The position numbers and the translations under genes are program-made. 64,000 nt of DNA from Bipolaris cookei (lineage: Eukaryota > Ascomycota > Dothideomycetes > Pleosporales > Pleosporaceae). The stretch is from contig NRSV01000040.1 of NCBI GenBank assembly GCA_002286855.1, positions 126,071-190,070 of the forward strand, written 5' to 3'. Below are positions 12,126 to 22,744 of the stretch, in pieces. Numbering within the stretch: position 1 is the first letter of the stretch; each line of letters opens with the position of its first letter. The notes beneath the pieces were generated by a model. That model had not been told where the DNA came from and made no database searches. It saw only the letters and a program-made list of their open reading frames with translations.

Positions 12126-12751
12126 TTAATGGGATGATGCATCGCTTCTCAAGATTTGCCAATCTCCACTACCGTTGTCGTTGAATTCTTCGTCCAGGCC
12201 ATATCGCCTGTACTCCTCGTACACTTCGGAGGGGTCGTATACTTGTCCATCAACCCGAGTATACCCGACAGCATTGTAGGGCTCGCTGCGGTCATATCCG
12301 AATGATTGGTGGGACATTCCATGCACTTGGCGGGCCTGAGGGGCGTCAATGTTGCTGCTGCTGCCGCCGCCGCCGCCAAAGGAGTGACGCGCCGCGCCTG
12401 TGTCAAAGTGGCCCTCGTCGACTGCCCCACGTGAAGGCACAAACCCCGCGCCCAAGGCGGGATTGTTTATCACACTTTCCAGATGCGTAAAGTCGTCATA
12501 TATCGGGCGAGCCACTGACGTGTAATATGGATCACGCTGGGGATCGTACTGGCCATCTTTGGCAGGAGAGGTAGACGGCCCGCTCCCTGGGCCAGACTGC
12601 ATTTCATTAGCCATGAGTGTTTGTATTAGCAGGTGAATCTTCTCACCTTCTCGTCGGTACGCTTTGAATTTTCGGGGCCGCCTTTGCGGCCTCCTCCACG
12701 GTGACTAGAGCCGCTCGAGTGGTCTCGAGATTGGTTCTGATTTTGAGCCAT
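12126..12751 (-). CDS. Conserved-looking hypothetical protein, two exons, 191 residues
   Basis: Exon 1 is 12647-12751 (35 codons, start MAQNQNQSRDHSSG) and exon 2 is 12126-12596. The 50-bp intron at 12597-12646 starts GTGAGAAG, has GCTAAT branch-like sites and ends ATGCAG. The splice is in phase and joins TDEK to SGPGSG. The protein is hydrophilic, Gly/Ser/Asp/Tyr-rich and predicted to be disordered, with a GGGGG run near the middle and no transmembrane segment or signal peptide. I do not recognise the family. A pyrimidine-rich tract upstream on the coding strand (12980-13055) fits a fungal promoter. The good splice signals and uninterrupted frame suggest a real gene. Confidence 0.55.
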
Positions 12752-12983
12752 GTTGATCTGGAGTGTGTAGCTTGGGTGTAGGTAGGGATGAAATGCAAAA
12801 CAAATGGCTTGTCAGATGAATTACCCGTTGACGAGAGCAGTAGCTGAAGCAGCGAACAAGAGTGAAGGATGCGGCTAAGCGAATGCCAATGCCAGCACAA
12901 CTAAGGTAGCCCTGCAGATAGTGCTAGTACTAACTGTTGGAACACGTAGAGTACCTGCAGCAGTGTGCTGTAGAGTATTCGGG

Positions 12984-13054
12984 AGGTAAAGGGAAGATGA
13001 AGGATAGAGAGAAGAGGGAAGAGTCGTTGAGAGGTAAAGGGAAGAGAGAGGAGT
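12984..13054. repeat. Imperfect duplication of a purine-rich promoter segment
   Basis: The 14-mer AGGTAAAGGGAAGA begins at 12984 and again at 13032, each copy followed by a GA-rich run. This gives an imperfect duplication with a 48-bp period. On the minus strand it is a CT-rich tract upstream of the gene at 12126-12751, where such tracts often mark promoters. Confidence 0.55.
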
Positions 13055-14606
13055 CGCCGACCTTTTATGAGGTGGATACAAGAGGACCTTGTCACCACCG
13101 TGCCCAAACCATGCGTAAAACACAAAAGACCTGATTTAAAAATATTCCTTAGCAACGGTCCTCCAACAACATACACACAAACAAGGACGCGCAATCGGGT
13201 ATGCCGTTTGGACGTCCGGGTCGTGAGCAGCACGAAATACGCCCTAAAAAATCTAGTTATATGCTTGACGGGGTGCGCGGTGCACCGTCAGGCATGATAC
13301 CCCTTGGTGGCTGGCGGGCGCCCAGACAGGGCCGGCGGGATGGAGACATGGCGTTTGGAGCACCGTTGAACGGCTACCCCATGAATCATCCACGCCAGAG
13401 ACGAACGAAATATGGCGAGTTTTGCGGAGAAAAGAAAGGACTACACGTACTGAGTTGGATGCGAGTTAAATGCGAGTTGGAGGCCAGTTGACGCTTGTTC
13501 ACTGTGATGGGAAGGGGTTAAGGGAGACCGGGGGGAGGGTGGGGAACTGTCGTGCTTTCTCGAGCATATTGTGAAGATACCACGGTCAAGACTGCCGATA
13601 GATCCGCCAAGTGAGCGGAAAATAGGGACATTCCCCCAAACTGTGTTCTTTTCTGATATGTGAGGCCAACGCAGATTGCATCCTGCAGGTGTCGGTTTGG
13701 TATACACACCAAATGGCACGTGGTGGCACGGACACCTTCCTTAAGCGGTATGTCAATTAACGCCGCCGCCCCAAGTTGGCTACGTGCAAGGGTGTTTTTG
13801 TTCCATGTCAAATTGTGTGCACTTTCACCGTCCCCCTACATGAAAGGATCCGCATCCAGGATTAGGACGGCGTCATGGGCGGGCGAGAGGCCATGCAACC
13901 TGTGTCTAGATCCAAGGACGAGATGAGCCGGTCGGCAGTAATAAAGCTTGCCCTTCTTCCTTTTCCTCTTCCTCCTCCTCCTAAAGGGAGCCATGATGCA
14001 ACCACCTGAGTAGCCATGCGGTGACATGTCCGTACTTTTACTCGTAGTTCTACAACGGCAAAGAGTACCGAGGAAATTTCTCCAAACTCCCAAAAGCAAA
14101 GGCGGGTTTAGTCATGACACTAGCACACTGCCGCTTGGCTAACGGATCTTCACTGGCACTGGCGTTGATCGTCCCGGCACCTTGTACTTAGCACCCTATA
14201 CTCGAAACCCTTTGCTTATGTCCACCAAGTTGAGTTGGTGTTCGCACGAAGTAATAGGGCGCCTAAATATTACCAAGTACTATGCAAACTTTGAATTTTC
14301 ATCACCCCGCCCTTTTCTGCGCATGCCCACCAAATAAGGCATGCAGAAAAAGAAAAAAGTGAACAGAAGGCAACCGAAGCTTTAAGCCCGACACACCATG
14401 GACAGGCAGGGGGGTGTAGAGCGTGGAGGTAAGGCTAGGGCGCTAGCAAGCTTAGTGCGGGATACCCCCTGTCCCGACCTTACCGTGATCTAGATCGTCA
14501 TCCCTGGTCAACCCCAACAATTCCACCCACCCCTTCCACATCCGTACTTAAATCTCCGCCTCCTCCTCCGCCGCCGCCGCCGTTCCATAAACCGCCAATA
14601 ACCCCC

Positions 14607-14611
14607 NNNNN
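14607..14611. other. Assembly gap (5 Ns) inside a poly-C run
   Basis: Five Ns interrupt a run of C residues 16 bp before the ATG of the F-box gene at 14627. The true length of the homopolymer is unknown. The gap is upstream of the chosen start, so the reading frame is not affected. Confidence 0.97.
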
Positions 14612-14626
14612 CCCCCTCCCAAAAAA

Positions 14627-15661
14627 ATGCCCCGCCTCGACACTCTCCCCCCCGAACTCCTCTTCCACATCCTCTCCTACACCGAGCCGCCCTACTGCCT
14701 AACCCTGACCACATACCCACTCAACGCGTTCGCCGCTACAAACCGCCACTTACACGAGATAGTCGAGGAGTACGCACGAAACCTGTTGAAGCGACATACT
14801 GGGGTGGACCCACCGAGGCATGCACGTGTGTCTAGTTGTCGGCGCAAGTGGTTAGGGGAGATGTGCTGGTTTTGTAAGAAGAAGAGTAGGCGCAAGGCGT
14901 GTTTTGGGGGGTTGTTGACGTGTTGCTTAGGGTGTGATCGGAGGGAGTTTGAGAAGATGGTGAGTTATATTTCACTTTTTCCATTATTTCTATTTCTTTT
15001 GGAAATATTTTTGAGGGAGATGCGCTGGGTTTGCGGGGCAGAAGGGTGCGATTTTGGAGATAAGAGGGGGGTGGGGCAAAGTTACTAAACACTTTAAAGA
15101 ACCTTGCTATATTTTTTTGGTTTTGCAAACTAACGAGTACATGAGGCACAGACTATGACGCAAGCGACACAACAAACACATCTTTCCAAATTCGACCTTT
15201 TTACTCCGTCGCCTTTACATCCGAATCTGCCCCCATTGACTACGGGATCGTATCCCGTCATGGGTGACGTTGCTACAATGATTTCGACATCCGATGTGCT
15301 GGCGCGCAGTGCGCATATTCGGTCGCTACTTGGGGAAAAGGCACAAGACGAAACGTTTATGCGCAGGCGGGCTGCGGTGCATTCGCGCATCATGAAACAT
15401 ATGAATGTTGACTACTATCAGGGTAAGGGGTGGCTGGCGGATAGGGAGGTCGTGAAGACGAGGCCTAAAAGTATGCAGACAGAGGAGGGTAGAAAGAAGT
15501 ATATCGAGGAAGGATTGAAGAGGGAGTGGGAGGCGCTTGGGGTAGAGCCCTATGAACATATCCTAGTGAGTGTGAATAAGCAGTGGGTGAAGAGGATGAA
15601 GTCTGCTGTTCCGCCCGAGGCAGATGGTCGGGGCGAATCGAGAGTCACCGATCGGGATTGA
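14627..15661 (+). CDS. F-box protein with CxxC zinc-binding-like region, two exons
   Basis: Exon 1 is 14627-14959 and exon 2 is 15152-15661, giving 280 residues. The 192-bp intron begins GTGAGT, has CTAAC near its end and closes with CACAG; it is phase 0 and joins EFEKM to TMTQAT. The N-terminus (LPPELLFHILSY) is an F-box, which binds Skp1 in SCF ubiquitin ligases. A cysteine-rich segment follows (CWFCKKKSRRKACFGG, then LLTCCLGCDR). The part beyond the intron (LSKFDLF...LPPLT) matches a fungal F-box subfamily I know from general experience. The substrate is unknown. The gene converges on the F-box-like gene at 15777-16472. Confidence 0.78.
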
Positions 15662-15776
15662 ATAGTTTATTGAGAATGGATTGATCGACTTTTGGTTTTC
15701 TCTGTGTTGCCATTTTCTGCAATATTTGCTGGCCAGAAAACCGAATCCAAACGTAGACAATGGGTGAGTCAAGGTA

Positions 15777-16472
15777 TTATTGTTCACCAAGAGTAGTCAT
15801 GTCGCTTCTGTGCCGCCGATCCTTGTTAATCCCGTCCAGATACACTTTCATTTGTGCTGCCAACTCGACCTCCTCTTCTTCGCCCGTCGCTGTCACCTCC
15901 CCCAAGCACAGCACTGCTCGCTGACCCAATATCTTCAAGGGATCTAAAAGCGTTTTCTTGCACTCCCAATCTACACCAATGGCCAAGTCAACCACTGTCA
16001 TGGTAACCGTCTCGAGGCTCTTCGCCTCTCTAAGCAGCATCTTGGTCATGTCCTCAAGCCAGCTGAACAGGACGTAGGAGTGTTTGCTATAATGCATTTC
16101 AAAAGGAAGTGCCGGTGTTTTCCAGTGAATGCTCAAGTGAAACTTCTTGGCTTGCCGGACGGCTGCGAGTGCAACTAGACGAAGGTCGCTAATGCGGGAA
16201 TAACGAGTGTTTTGCGTAAGACAATGGAAGGTGACGGTATTGTAGAAGTGGGTGAGAATCTCGTCATAGAGATGATGACACGTGGCCATGAGTGCTGTGG
16301 GAGGGGCTCTTCGATCAATGGAACAGATTGCTGTCCATCCGAAGGGGTAGCTTTTGGGCTCACGGCGGCCTAGGAAATCGTAGATTTCAAGACGCAGTTC
16401 CGAAGGGAGCTTTAAAAGCATAGATTGTTGTGCATGTACCATGGATACATTCGTGTGAGAAAGCAATTTCAT
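15777..16472 (-). CDS. F-box-like hypothetical protein, 231 residues
   Basis: A single-exon frame. After a short leader, the segment LLKLPSELRLEIYDFLGR is the N-terminal F-box-like signature common in small pleosporalean proteins. A second half of no recognised fold follows, with WKTPALPFEMHY in the centre and an acidic EEEEVE stretch near the end. There are three candidate starts (residues 1, 11 and 18); I keep the first. It may act as an SCF substrate adaptor, but the family is large and mostly uncharacterised. It lies tail-to-tail with the F-box gene at 14627, 115 bp apart, so the two could be unrelated members of an expanded family. Confidence 0.65.
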   Translation of the reverse strand: MKLLSHTNVSMVHAQQSMLLKLPSELRLEIYDFLGRREPKSYPFGWTAICSIDRRAPPTALMATCHHLYDEILTHFYNTVTFHCLTQNTRYSRISDLRLVALAAVRQAKKFHLSIHWKTPALPFEMHYSKHSYVLFSWLEDMTKMLLREAKSLETVTMTVVDLAIGVDWECKKTLLDPLKILGQRAVLCLGEVTATGEEEEVELAAQMKVYLDGINKDRRHRSDMTTLGEQ

Positions 16473-16665
16473 AGTTTTTTTGAATACAACATAGTGAAGA
16501 ACAGAAGAGATGGTGTTGTCACTTGCAAGTTCAGGAAGCCAACCACTTATTAGGTGTATACTCGGGCGTAAATCCTACGGATGTAGTGAGCAGTGTGGGA
16601 TGACGTAAGAATCAGGGTCCAGGGCAATTAATCCTGTTTGGAACTGGCAGGCGGGGGAAACGTTG

Positions 16666-17841
16666 TCAGCAATGCGCCACATCCAAGTGCTGATTGATGT
16701 CTGCTTCAGCCATGCTTAGGTTGCAGATTGGGCACTCGATCAGAAGTTTCTTGTGCATGGCCGAATGATGTTCTTGCACCGACCGCAGACGTTTGTGGCC
16801 TGTGTTGGGGGAAGTGGAACGTGATGGTGAAGAAACAAGGTTCTCGACTACTGAATCTTTGGGTTTGGTGGTATGTGAGGGTGCAGCCCGAGGTTTGTCG
16901 TCGGGAAGATGGATTGGATCGTCACTAGTGCTACCTTTTGTTTGGGCTTGTTCTGCTCGTCCAGTTGTGATCCAGTTGTCGAGCTTGTTCTTCTGGCGTC
17001 CAGCACGCTCCTTTGTGGTCATGGCCTGTAGCTGTTTCTTTGTAGGTGCAGGTTCCTGGATCTTGGTGTAGGTGCCGCCGCACTCGGCCTGGTGTTTCAC
17101 CCACCAGGGGTCACTCTTCCCGGGGGCGCGGTTCATGCTCCGCTTGACGAGGCCAAAATACGGAGGCTGGGTCTGGCAAGGCCCATTGCATTTCCAGACA
17201 TGGGTGCGGTAGCTGTCAACTTCATCGTGAAACGAGTGGTAAATGGTAATTTGATAGTTGCCATGGTTGTTAAGGGCATCGGCTAGCAGCTGGAAGCCGC
17301 GACCGTGGCCCGTTCCGTCGTCACCGCGCGAGTGGTTCCACGAGGTGGTGATGAAGAAGTAGGCGTGAATGGCCTCGTGCAGCAGTGTATTGATGGTGTC
17401 TGAGCGGGGGCGGTACTGCAGCAGTGGGGAGCTCAGCTTGAGGCGGATGCGGGACCAGTGGCCTGTTTGGGGATCCTTGGAGAGCTCGCAGATGCCAGCG
17501 CACTGTTGCGACGGTCAGCCAGCGGGCCAACGGCGCCGGCAGGCGGAGCGGTAGCCAGGGCCGGCTTCAGATGGGGAGGGTGAGACGGGTAGAAAACAAA
17601 GCAAGGCCAGAGAGAAACGTACTAGGGTTAGACGCGACGACCAAAGCACTTCGACACGCGACAGCAGCAGGTTTCGGAAGTAGAGGGTGTCATAGAGGGC
17701 GAAGAGGGCGTGGACGTCGACAAAAGGCTCGCCATTGTGCAGTATGGCGGTGATGGCCTGTTGGGCATTCAATTGGGCGGGCGAGGGTTGGTCGAGGGCA
17801 GCGATGGCTTGCAGGGCAGCATCCTCATCCGTGGGGGGCAT
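16666..17841 (-). CDS. SprT-like DNA-protein crosslink protease (Spartan/DVC1 homologue)
   Basis: Exon 1 is 17623-17841 and exon 2 is 16666-17502, giving 351 residues. The 120-bp intron starts GTACGT, has CTGACC and ends CAACAG; it is phase 0. The SprT domain starts with DVHALFALYDTLYF. The zinc protease motif HEAIH is at about residues 115-119, with a third His at about 139 (GHGRGF). The segments YHSFHDEVDSY, CNGPC and FGLVKRSMNRAP are hallmarks of Spartan. The last 22 residues (CPIC...HLDVAHC) form a UBZ4-type ubiquitin-binding zinc finger ending at the C-terminus. Spartan proteases degrade proteins covalently trapped on DNA during replication. An ATG 63 codons upstream exists, but MPPTDEDA is the better start because the extension is low-complexity. 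It is transcribed divergently from the TBC gene. Confidence 0.9.
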
Positions 17842-18488
17842 GGATGCGAAACATGAGTAGATGGATGGATGCTGGGTGTGTAGGGTATGTAATACGGCAG
17901 CGGGCAGCCAAGGACGGTCCCTGGCAGCCTTGCGGGAAGCACGTGTATGGTATGCAGATGATGCTACTCGATACGGCGTCGTGATCGGCAGCGAGGCCCG
18001 GGGTGGTGGTGTCGGGCGTGAGCATGGCATGGCATGGGCGATAGGGCTGCCATGACTAGTCCCCGCTCATCCCAAGACCAGCGTGCGTGTGTGAGTGCGC
18101 CCCTTGCGCTGCGAGCAATCTGCCAATCCGCCTGGTGCAGCTCGCCCACTGTCTGTCCTGTGTCCCCTGAGCCTTGAACCCGAGGTATTTTGGCCCCAGT
18201 CGTGCCACATGTCCGCTTGTAGCTAAAAAGTCGTGCTGCTGCTGCTCGAGGCCGTGGGCGGGCACTGTTAGGGCGTCGCCAGATCCGCATAGTATGACGC
18301 ACCTCCTCTCCGCACCCACACATACACACGCACAACCGCATCCACACCCATACACACATATACACTCTCTCAAACATAAACACATACCTATACTCGCTAC
18401 CACAACTACTCCTCCTCCCTCTCTCTCGTGCAATCCCTCTCACCCACAGCCTCCCGAATGTGTGTCCCCACAGACACGCTTGACACAT
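17842..18488. promoter_or_regulatory. Divergent promoter region, Spartan / TBC protein
   Basis: About 650 bp between two divergent starts. The right half carries CA-, CT- and TA-rich stretches (18300-18440) typical of fungal 5' leaders. No distinct TATA box or known operator is evident. Open frames crossing it are the artefactual 5' extensions of the two genes. Confidence 0.5.
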
Positions 18489-21400
18489 ATGGCTGCCCTA
18501 GACAACCCGCGCGCCGCTGATCTCGTGCGGACAGCCTCGCAAACATCCACAGTCTCCAGCCCAAGGAACCGCAGCCTGCAGCGCATCCGCCCCTCCAAGC
18601 GCCCCTCCAATGCATCCCTCAGCCGCAGCCGCAGCAGAGGCCCAGAGCCCGAAGTTGACACAAAGAGCCTCACCTCGTTCCCCTCACTGTCGCCCAGCCC
18701 AGACGCCTCGCCAGCACACGCCCGTCTCAACGCCTGGTTTCGATCCACGTCTGCCCCCGACGACGACCTCAAGGACTTACCCAATGGACCGCCCGCACTG
18801 CCCGATGCACTCAAGGCAGTCGCCTCGCCCGACTTTAACAAGACCGTCACACCAACCTCGACGGTGAGGAGGGTCACCAAGTCGACACAGGAGATTGTCG
18901 GCAGCCTAGTTGCCGCCTCATCCTCGACCAAGGACCGATCCGCCCTCTTCGACGACACTCCGACAGAGACTGCAAACGTCCCAGGCAATCTGCATTTTGC
19001 CACCGATGAAAACATACAAGATGCCTTGCGCCACACAGGCGCCGTCGCCTTGGTCAAGCAGCTTGCAGGCGACCTCGCCCAGCGCGATGCCCAAATTACC
19101 GCCCTGCGAAGACGAGCTGAGGAGCGCGAGCGCATGCTGAGGAAAATGCTGCAAGAATGCGAAGTCTCCAACATGGACATTGAAAACAGGCTTCGGGAGC
19201 TCGACAGGTCCAGGGACAATGGCAATAGCTTCACCAAGACGAGGACAAGGGGCGACAGTGCATCCGCTGGACTGCATCCCGACGACCCCATGGAGGACAG
19301 GCTTGCAAGGGCCATGGAAGACGAACTGGCCGAGCACCCAGATGCACTCGGCATAGACATGGGCACTGCAGCAGTGCCCCTGGCAGATGTCATGTCGCTC
19401 AACTCGGTCGCGTCAGACGCCCAGCGCGATGGTCCAAAGTCGAACTGGAAGGGCTATCTCTGGGCAGGAACAAGTAGGAAGAGTAGCAGGGCGCCATCCA
19501 TCGCCAGCCATATTGACCGGGATATCGGCGGTTTACCAGCTGGATCACGATCGCGTGCATCTAGTAATGCAAAGCCGCCTCGCAAGCCTCTCGCAAACGA
19601 TACCTTTGTACCACCTTCCGCTGCCGGCGCAGCGCCCGCCCTACGCAGACTCAACAGCCAAGATCGTGCCGGAGATGCGTCGGCGCGCAGGTCCTCGTCA
19701 TCCTCATTAGCGAATTGGGCGTTGAAAATGGTGGCGGGCAATAGCTCCGCAAGTCCTAGTAAAACAAGCGCAGCACGAGGGCGCAAAACCACCGCTTCCG
19801 ATGCTGCAGACCGAGCGCCCTCTATGGACTCGACAAAAACTGTCCAATCTGCAAAGTCTTCCCTAGCAAGTGTACAGAAACGAGGTCGTGCATTGGGCCC
19901 GAATGGGACTATTAAGAGCATCACCGGAGATCAGCCCAAGGCCGTGTCCAGTAGCCTTGCCCCATCCCAGCCAACCCGTGGAATGAGCAATCTCGGTCCC
20001 GTGGAAATGGACCGCATTTTACCCGAAGATTCACGTCCACCAACGCTTGTGCAGCAACATAACCGATTTATCGGGAGTAGCGAGTATTTGACTGATAGAT
20101 TTGGCTTCATTTACGACCAGCGCCGAAAGAAGAGACAGAGCGAAGCTGCTGCTGCGCTGATCAAGCAAAAACGGAGCAGTAATGTTGAGTCACTTAACGA
20201 CAGCAGAACCGCACTCAATAGCCTTGCAAAAGCAGACGACGCCAACCATGTCGACGGTCCTCCAGTTACAGGCGATCAGAACAGCACCGGCATACGTCCA
20301 TCCAGTTCAGATTCAGACAATCAGCTCAGTCAGCCAGCGAGCAAGACCTGGGCTGACTACCTTAAACTGGCCACACACCCAACTGAGCTACTTTCACATA
20401 CCCCATCAGCAGCGCCAATCACCACGGTAGAGTCTGCTGAAGGCGAGACATCTTCTTTCAAGATTGGCCAAACTCAAATCACTCTCATGAAGCGAGGATC
20501 TGTGCCGACTACCAGCGTCAGCCCAGAGCCATCACCGTCTCGTATCGTTTCTGGCAATGCAGAGATTTCCGTCACTACCACCTCACCTGGCCCATCCACA
20601 CCTGTCAGTCCGTATCCGGGTCAGATGGACCCCGTACAGTCCCTGCTGGAGCAGATGAGCGAACTGCACGACAACCTTCAGAAAGAACGAACCGTCAAAT
20701 GGAACGACTTTTTGCGCAAAGTGCGTGCACAAAACAAACGCGAAGGCGAAGTTGCCAGCATAGGGGAAAATGGCAAGGCCAACGCAATGCCCGAGACATT
20801 TCTCTCAGACGGCGAACTGGTCGGCATCGCAGGCCTCGGCAACAAGGGCAAAGTGGGCCGTGCCAAATGGCAAGAGTTTCGCCGTCTTGTGCTCGGGGGC
20901 ATTCCCGTCCACATGAGAGCTGCCATCTGGGCTGAAGGAAGTGGAGCATTGCATCTACGCACGCCGGGCTACTATGAGGATCTAGTCAATAATGGCGAGG
21001 ACGATCCAGCAATCGCAACTCAAATCCAGATGGACATTACCCGCACGTTGACCGACAACATCTTTTTCCGGACTGGCCCTGGCGTACAGAAGCTGCAGGA
21101 AGTGTTACTCACCTACTCACGCCGTAATCCAGAAGTTGGTTATTGCCAAGGCATGAACCTCATCGCTGCATGCTTGCTGCTCATTATGCCCACGCCTGAA
21201 GATGCTTTCTGGGTCCTCACCGCAATGATTGAGGAGATTCTGCCCCAGCACTACTACGACCAGCATCTGCTCACGTCTCGCGCTGACCAGTCTGTGCTTC
21301 GCCAATACGTTGCTGAAATCCTGCCAAGGCTTTCTGCCCATCTCGATGAGCTGGAAATCGAGCTCGAAGCCTTGACCTTCCAATGGTTCCTGTCCGTTTT

Positions 21401-22004
21401 TACCGACTGCCTATCCGCCGAAGCGCTCTTCCGCGTTTGGGATGTTGTCCTCTGCATGCACGATGGATCCACGTTTCTCTTCCAAATCGCACTAGCGCTT
21501 CTCAAATTGAATGAAAAGGCCCTCTTGCAATGCGATACGCCAGCCGGCGTCTACCACTACATCAACCATCAAATGACCAACCACGCCATCAGCATCGATG
21601 GTCTGATCCAAGCATCCGACGCGCTCGGCAAAGTCATCAAGCGCAAAGACGTCGAAGAGCGTCGCGCAAAAGCTGTTGCCCACGAACAAGAACTCATGCG
21701 TCAAAGAGAAGAAGCTCGTCTGGAACGTGCCCGCAAACGAGCCAGCAAAGCATCTACAGATGCCGCTCCCTCGCCTCCGCCCACAACAACCATCACCCAG
21801 CCAGAAGAAGATGACGCAACGTCCCTGTCCACAAGCCTCGACGGCGAACTAGCAATGCAGACGAGTCCCATGCGCACACCGCTTTCCAGCGCGAGCAAAC
21901 GTTCTGAAGAGGAGGAGGAAGCGGAATACCTGAATACGAATCTAGAACTCAACGGTCGGTTGCCTACGACGCCTATAGATGAAGAGTTTATGTGGCGTGC
22001 GTGA
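18489..22004 (+). CDS. TBC-domain Rab GTPase-activating protein
   Basis: A single exon of 1171 residues from the ATG at 18489 (MAALDNPRAAD). The frame is open for another 105 codons upstream, but that part reads as CA/CT-rich 5' leader, so I exclude it. The N-terminal half is Ser/Thr/Pro-rich and disordered. A coiled-coil-like segment (LRRRAEERERMLRKML) lies near residues 200-240. The TBC domain covers roughly residues 785-1035. It contains the arginine finger (IQMDITRT, R852) and the glutamine finger (GYCQGM, Q887), so a catalytically active dual-finger GAP is expected. The C-terminus is a charged helical region with EEEEEAEYL. Such proteins switch off Rab GTPases in vesicle traffic. The specific Rab cannot be told from sequence. 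Confidence 0.88.
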   Translation: MAALDNPRAADLVRTASQTSTVSSPRNRSLQRIRPSKRPSNASLSRSRSRGPEPEVDTKSLTSFPSLSPSPDASPAHARLNAWFRSTSAPDDDLKDLPNGPPALPDALKAVASPDFNKTVTPTSTVRRVTKSTQEIVGSLVAASSSTKDRSALFDDTPTETANVPGNLHFATDENIQDALRHTGAVALVKQLAGDLAQRDAQITALRRRAEERERMLRKMLQECEVSNMDIENRLRELDRSRDNGNSFTKTRTRGDSASAGLHPDDPMEDRLARAMEDELAEHPDALGIDMGTAAVPLADVMSLNSVASDAQRDGPKSNWKGYLWAGTSRKSSRAPSIASHIDRDIGGLPAGSRSRASSNAKPPRKPLANDTFVPPSAAGAAPALRRLNSQDRAGDASARRSSSSSLANWALKMVAGNSSASPSKTSAARGRKTTASDAADRAPSMDSTKTVQSAKSSLASVQKRGRALGPNGTIKSITGDQPKAVSSSLAPSQPTRGMSNLGPVEMDRILPEDSRPPTLVQQHNRFIGSSEYLTDRFGFIYDQRRKKRQSEAAAALIKQKRSSNVESLNDSRTALNSLAKADDANHVDGPPVTGDQNSTGIRPSSSDSDNQLSQPASKTWADYLKLATHPTELLSHTPSAAPITTVESAEGETSSFKIGQTQITLMKRGSVPTTSVSPEPSPSRIVSGNAEISVTTTSPGPSTPVSPYPGQMDPVQSLLEQMSELHDNLQKERTVKWNDFLRKVRAQNKREGEVASIGENGKANAMPETFLSDGELVGIAGLGNKGKVGRAKWQEFRRLVLGGIPVHMRAAIWAEGSGALHLRTPGYYEDLVNNGEDDPAIATQIQMDITRTLTDNIFFRTGPGVQKLQEVLLTYSRRNPEVGYCQGMNLIAACLLLIMPTPEDAFWVLTAMIEEILPQHYYDQHLLTSRADQSVLRQYVAEILPRLSAHLDELEIELEALTFQWFLSVFTDCLSAEALFRVWDVVLCMHDGSTFLFQIALALLKLNEKALLQCDTPAGVYHYINHQMTNHAISIDGLIQASDALGKVIKRKDVEERRAKAVAHEQELMRQREEARLERARKRASKASTDAAPSPPPTTTITQPEEDDATSLSTSLDGELAMQTSPMRTPLSSASKRSEEEEEAEYLNTNLELNGRLPTTPIDEEFMWRA

Positions 22005-22744
22005 GGTGGCTTGATGGATAGTTCAAGGATAAGCAGTAAAGGACAAGGAGAAGAAGAAGAAGAAAGCAAAGGAGGTTTTTTTGCAAGTCTGGGAATCTTT
22101 CTATACATATACATATACCCCCCCTTTCCTTCATTTTTCAAAGTACGCTTCAAAAACGCATAACTACTCAGAATACCGTTCTTCTGGGGCAGAATGTCTT
22201 CTTTCTTTCCTTCATACTCTCTTTTTTAGGATTCTTGATACCCCCTCCCTCATCTCTCTCTTTCTTTTCTTTTCTTTTCTCTCCTTCGTATTTTCGTGGA
22301 AATCGGTGCGATGAGCGTATTTGAGAAAAGAATGGACGAAGAATACAAGATTATTCTTTTTATGTTTTGGAGCTTTGTAGTATGTGAGAATGTGTATATA
22401 AAGTGTGGTTTAGTGCAGAAATTGTGTATACTAGGTGTTTTGATGTAACTGTTAAAAAAAAAGTCCTGTCGTGCATGTATAGAGAGTATATATACATATT
22501 TGCGCGTCGAATCACGTGACCAGCATTCTCTATATTCCCTTCACTTGAAGCATAGGAGCTGGACTCCACGTGAAAATACATAATAAGCCAACGCTTACGC
22601 AATTTACAATTGTGCGCCTACTTTTGAGCTATATGCATACCACAACAACCTCATCTCCCCTCAAGCATAGCAGCGGCCACCTAGCTTGACCCGAACCAAC
22701 TATTTTGTCTGTCATGTCATCCATCCATCCAATAGATAATCTGA
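22005..22744. other. Intergenic, convergent 3' flanks
   Basis: It holds the 3' untranslated region of the TBC gene, with a T/C-rich stretch (TTTCTTTTCTTTTCTTTTCT near 22260-22280) and AT-rich DNA. There is no gene and no recognisable RNA. Confidence 0.6.

Larger units (their letters stand above)
12752..14626. other. Intergenic and promoter region with purine/pyrimidine tracts and a 5-N gap
   Basis: The region holds a purine-rich tract on the plus strand at 12980-13055, a CT-rich tract at 13948-13982 and a CTCCGCC-rich run at 14543-14583 just upstream of the F-box gene. The frames at 13201-13491 and 13518-13811 have no recognisable content. An assembly gap of five Ns sits at 14607-14611. Confidence 0.55.

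Noticed and set aside
18174..18488. 105-codon in-frame extension upstream of the TBC protein
   Set aside because: It is CA/CT-rich, low-complexity and looks like a 5' leader. The ATG at 18489 is in a good context and begins ordinary protein sequence.
18440..19402. Long minus-strand frame of 320 codons
   Set aside because: It is wholly antisense to the TBC gene. It is Ser/Arg/Leu-rich, as expected from the complement of a Ser/Pro/Asp-rich coding sequence, and has no motif.
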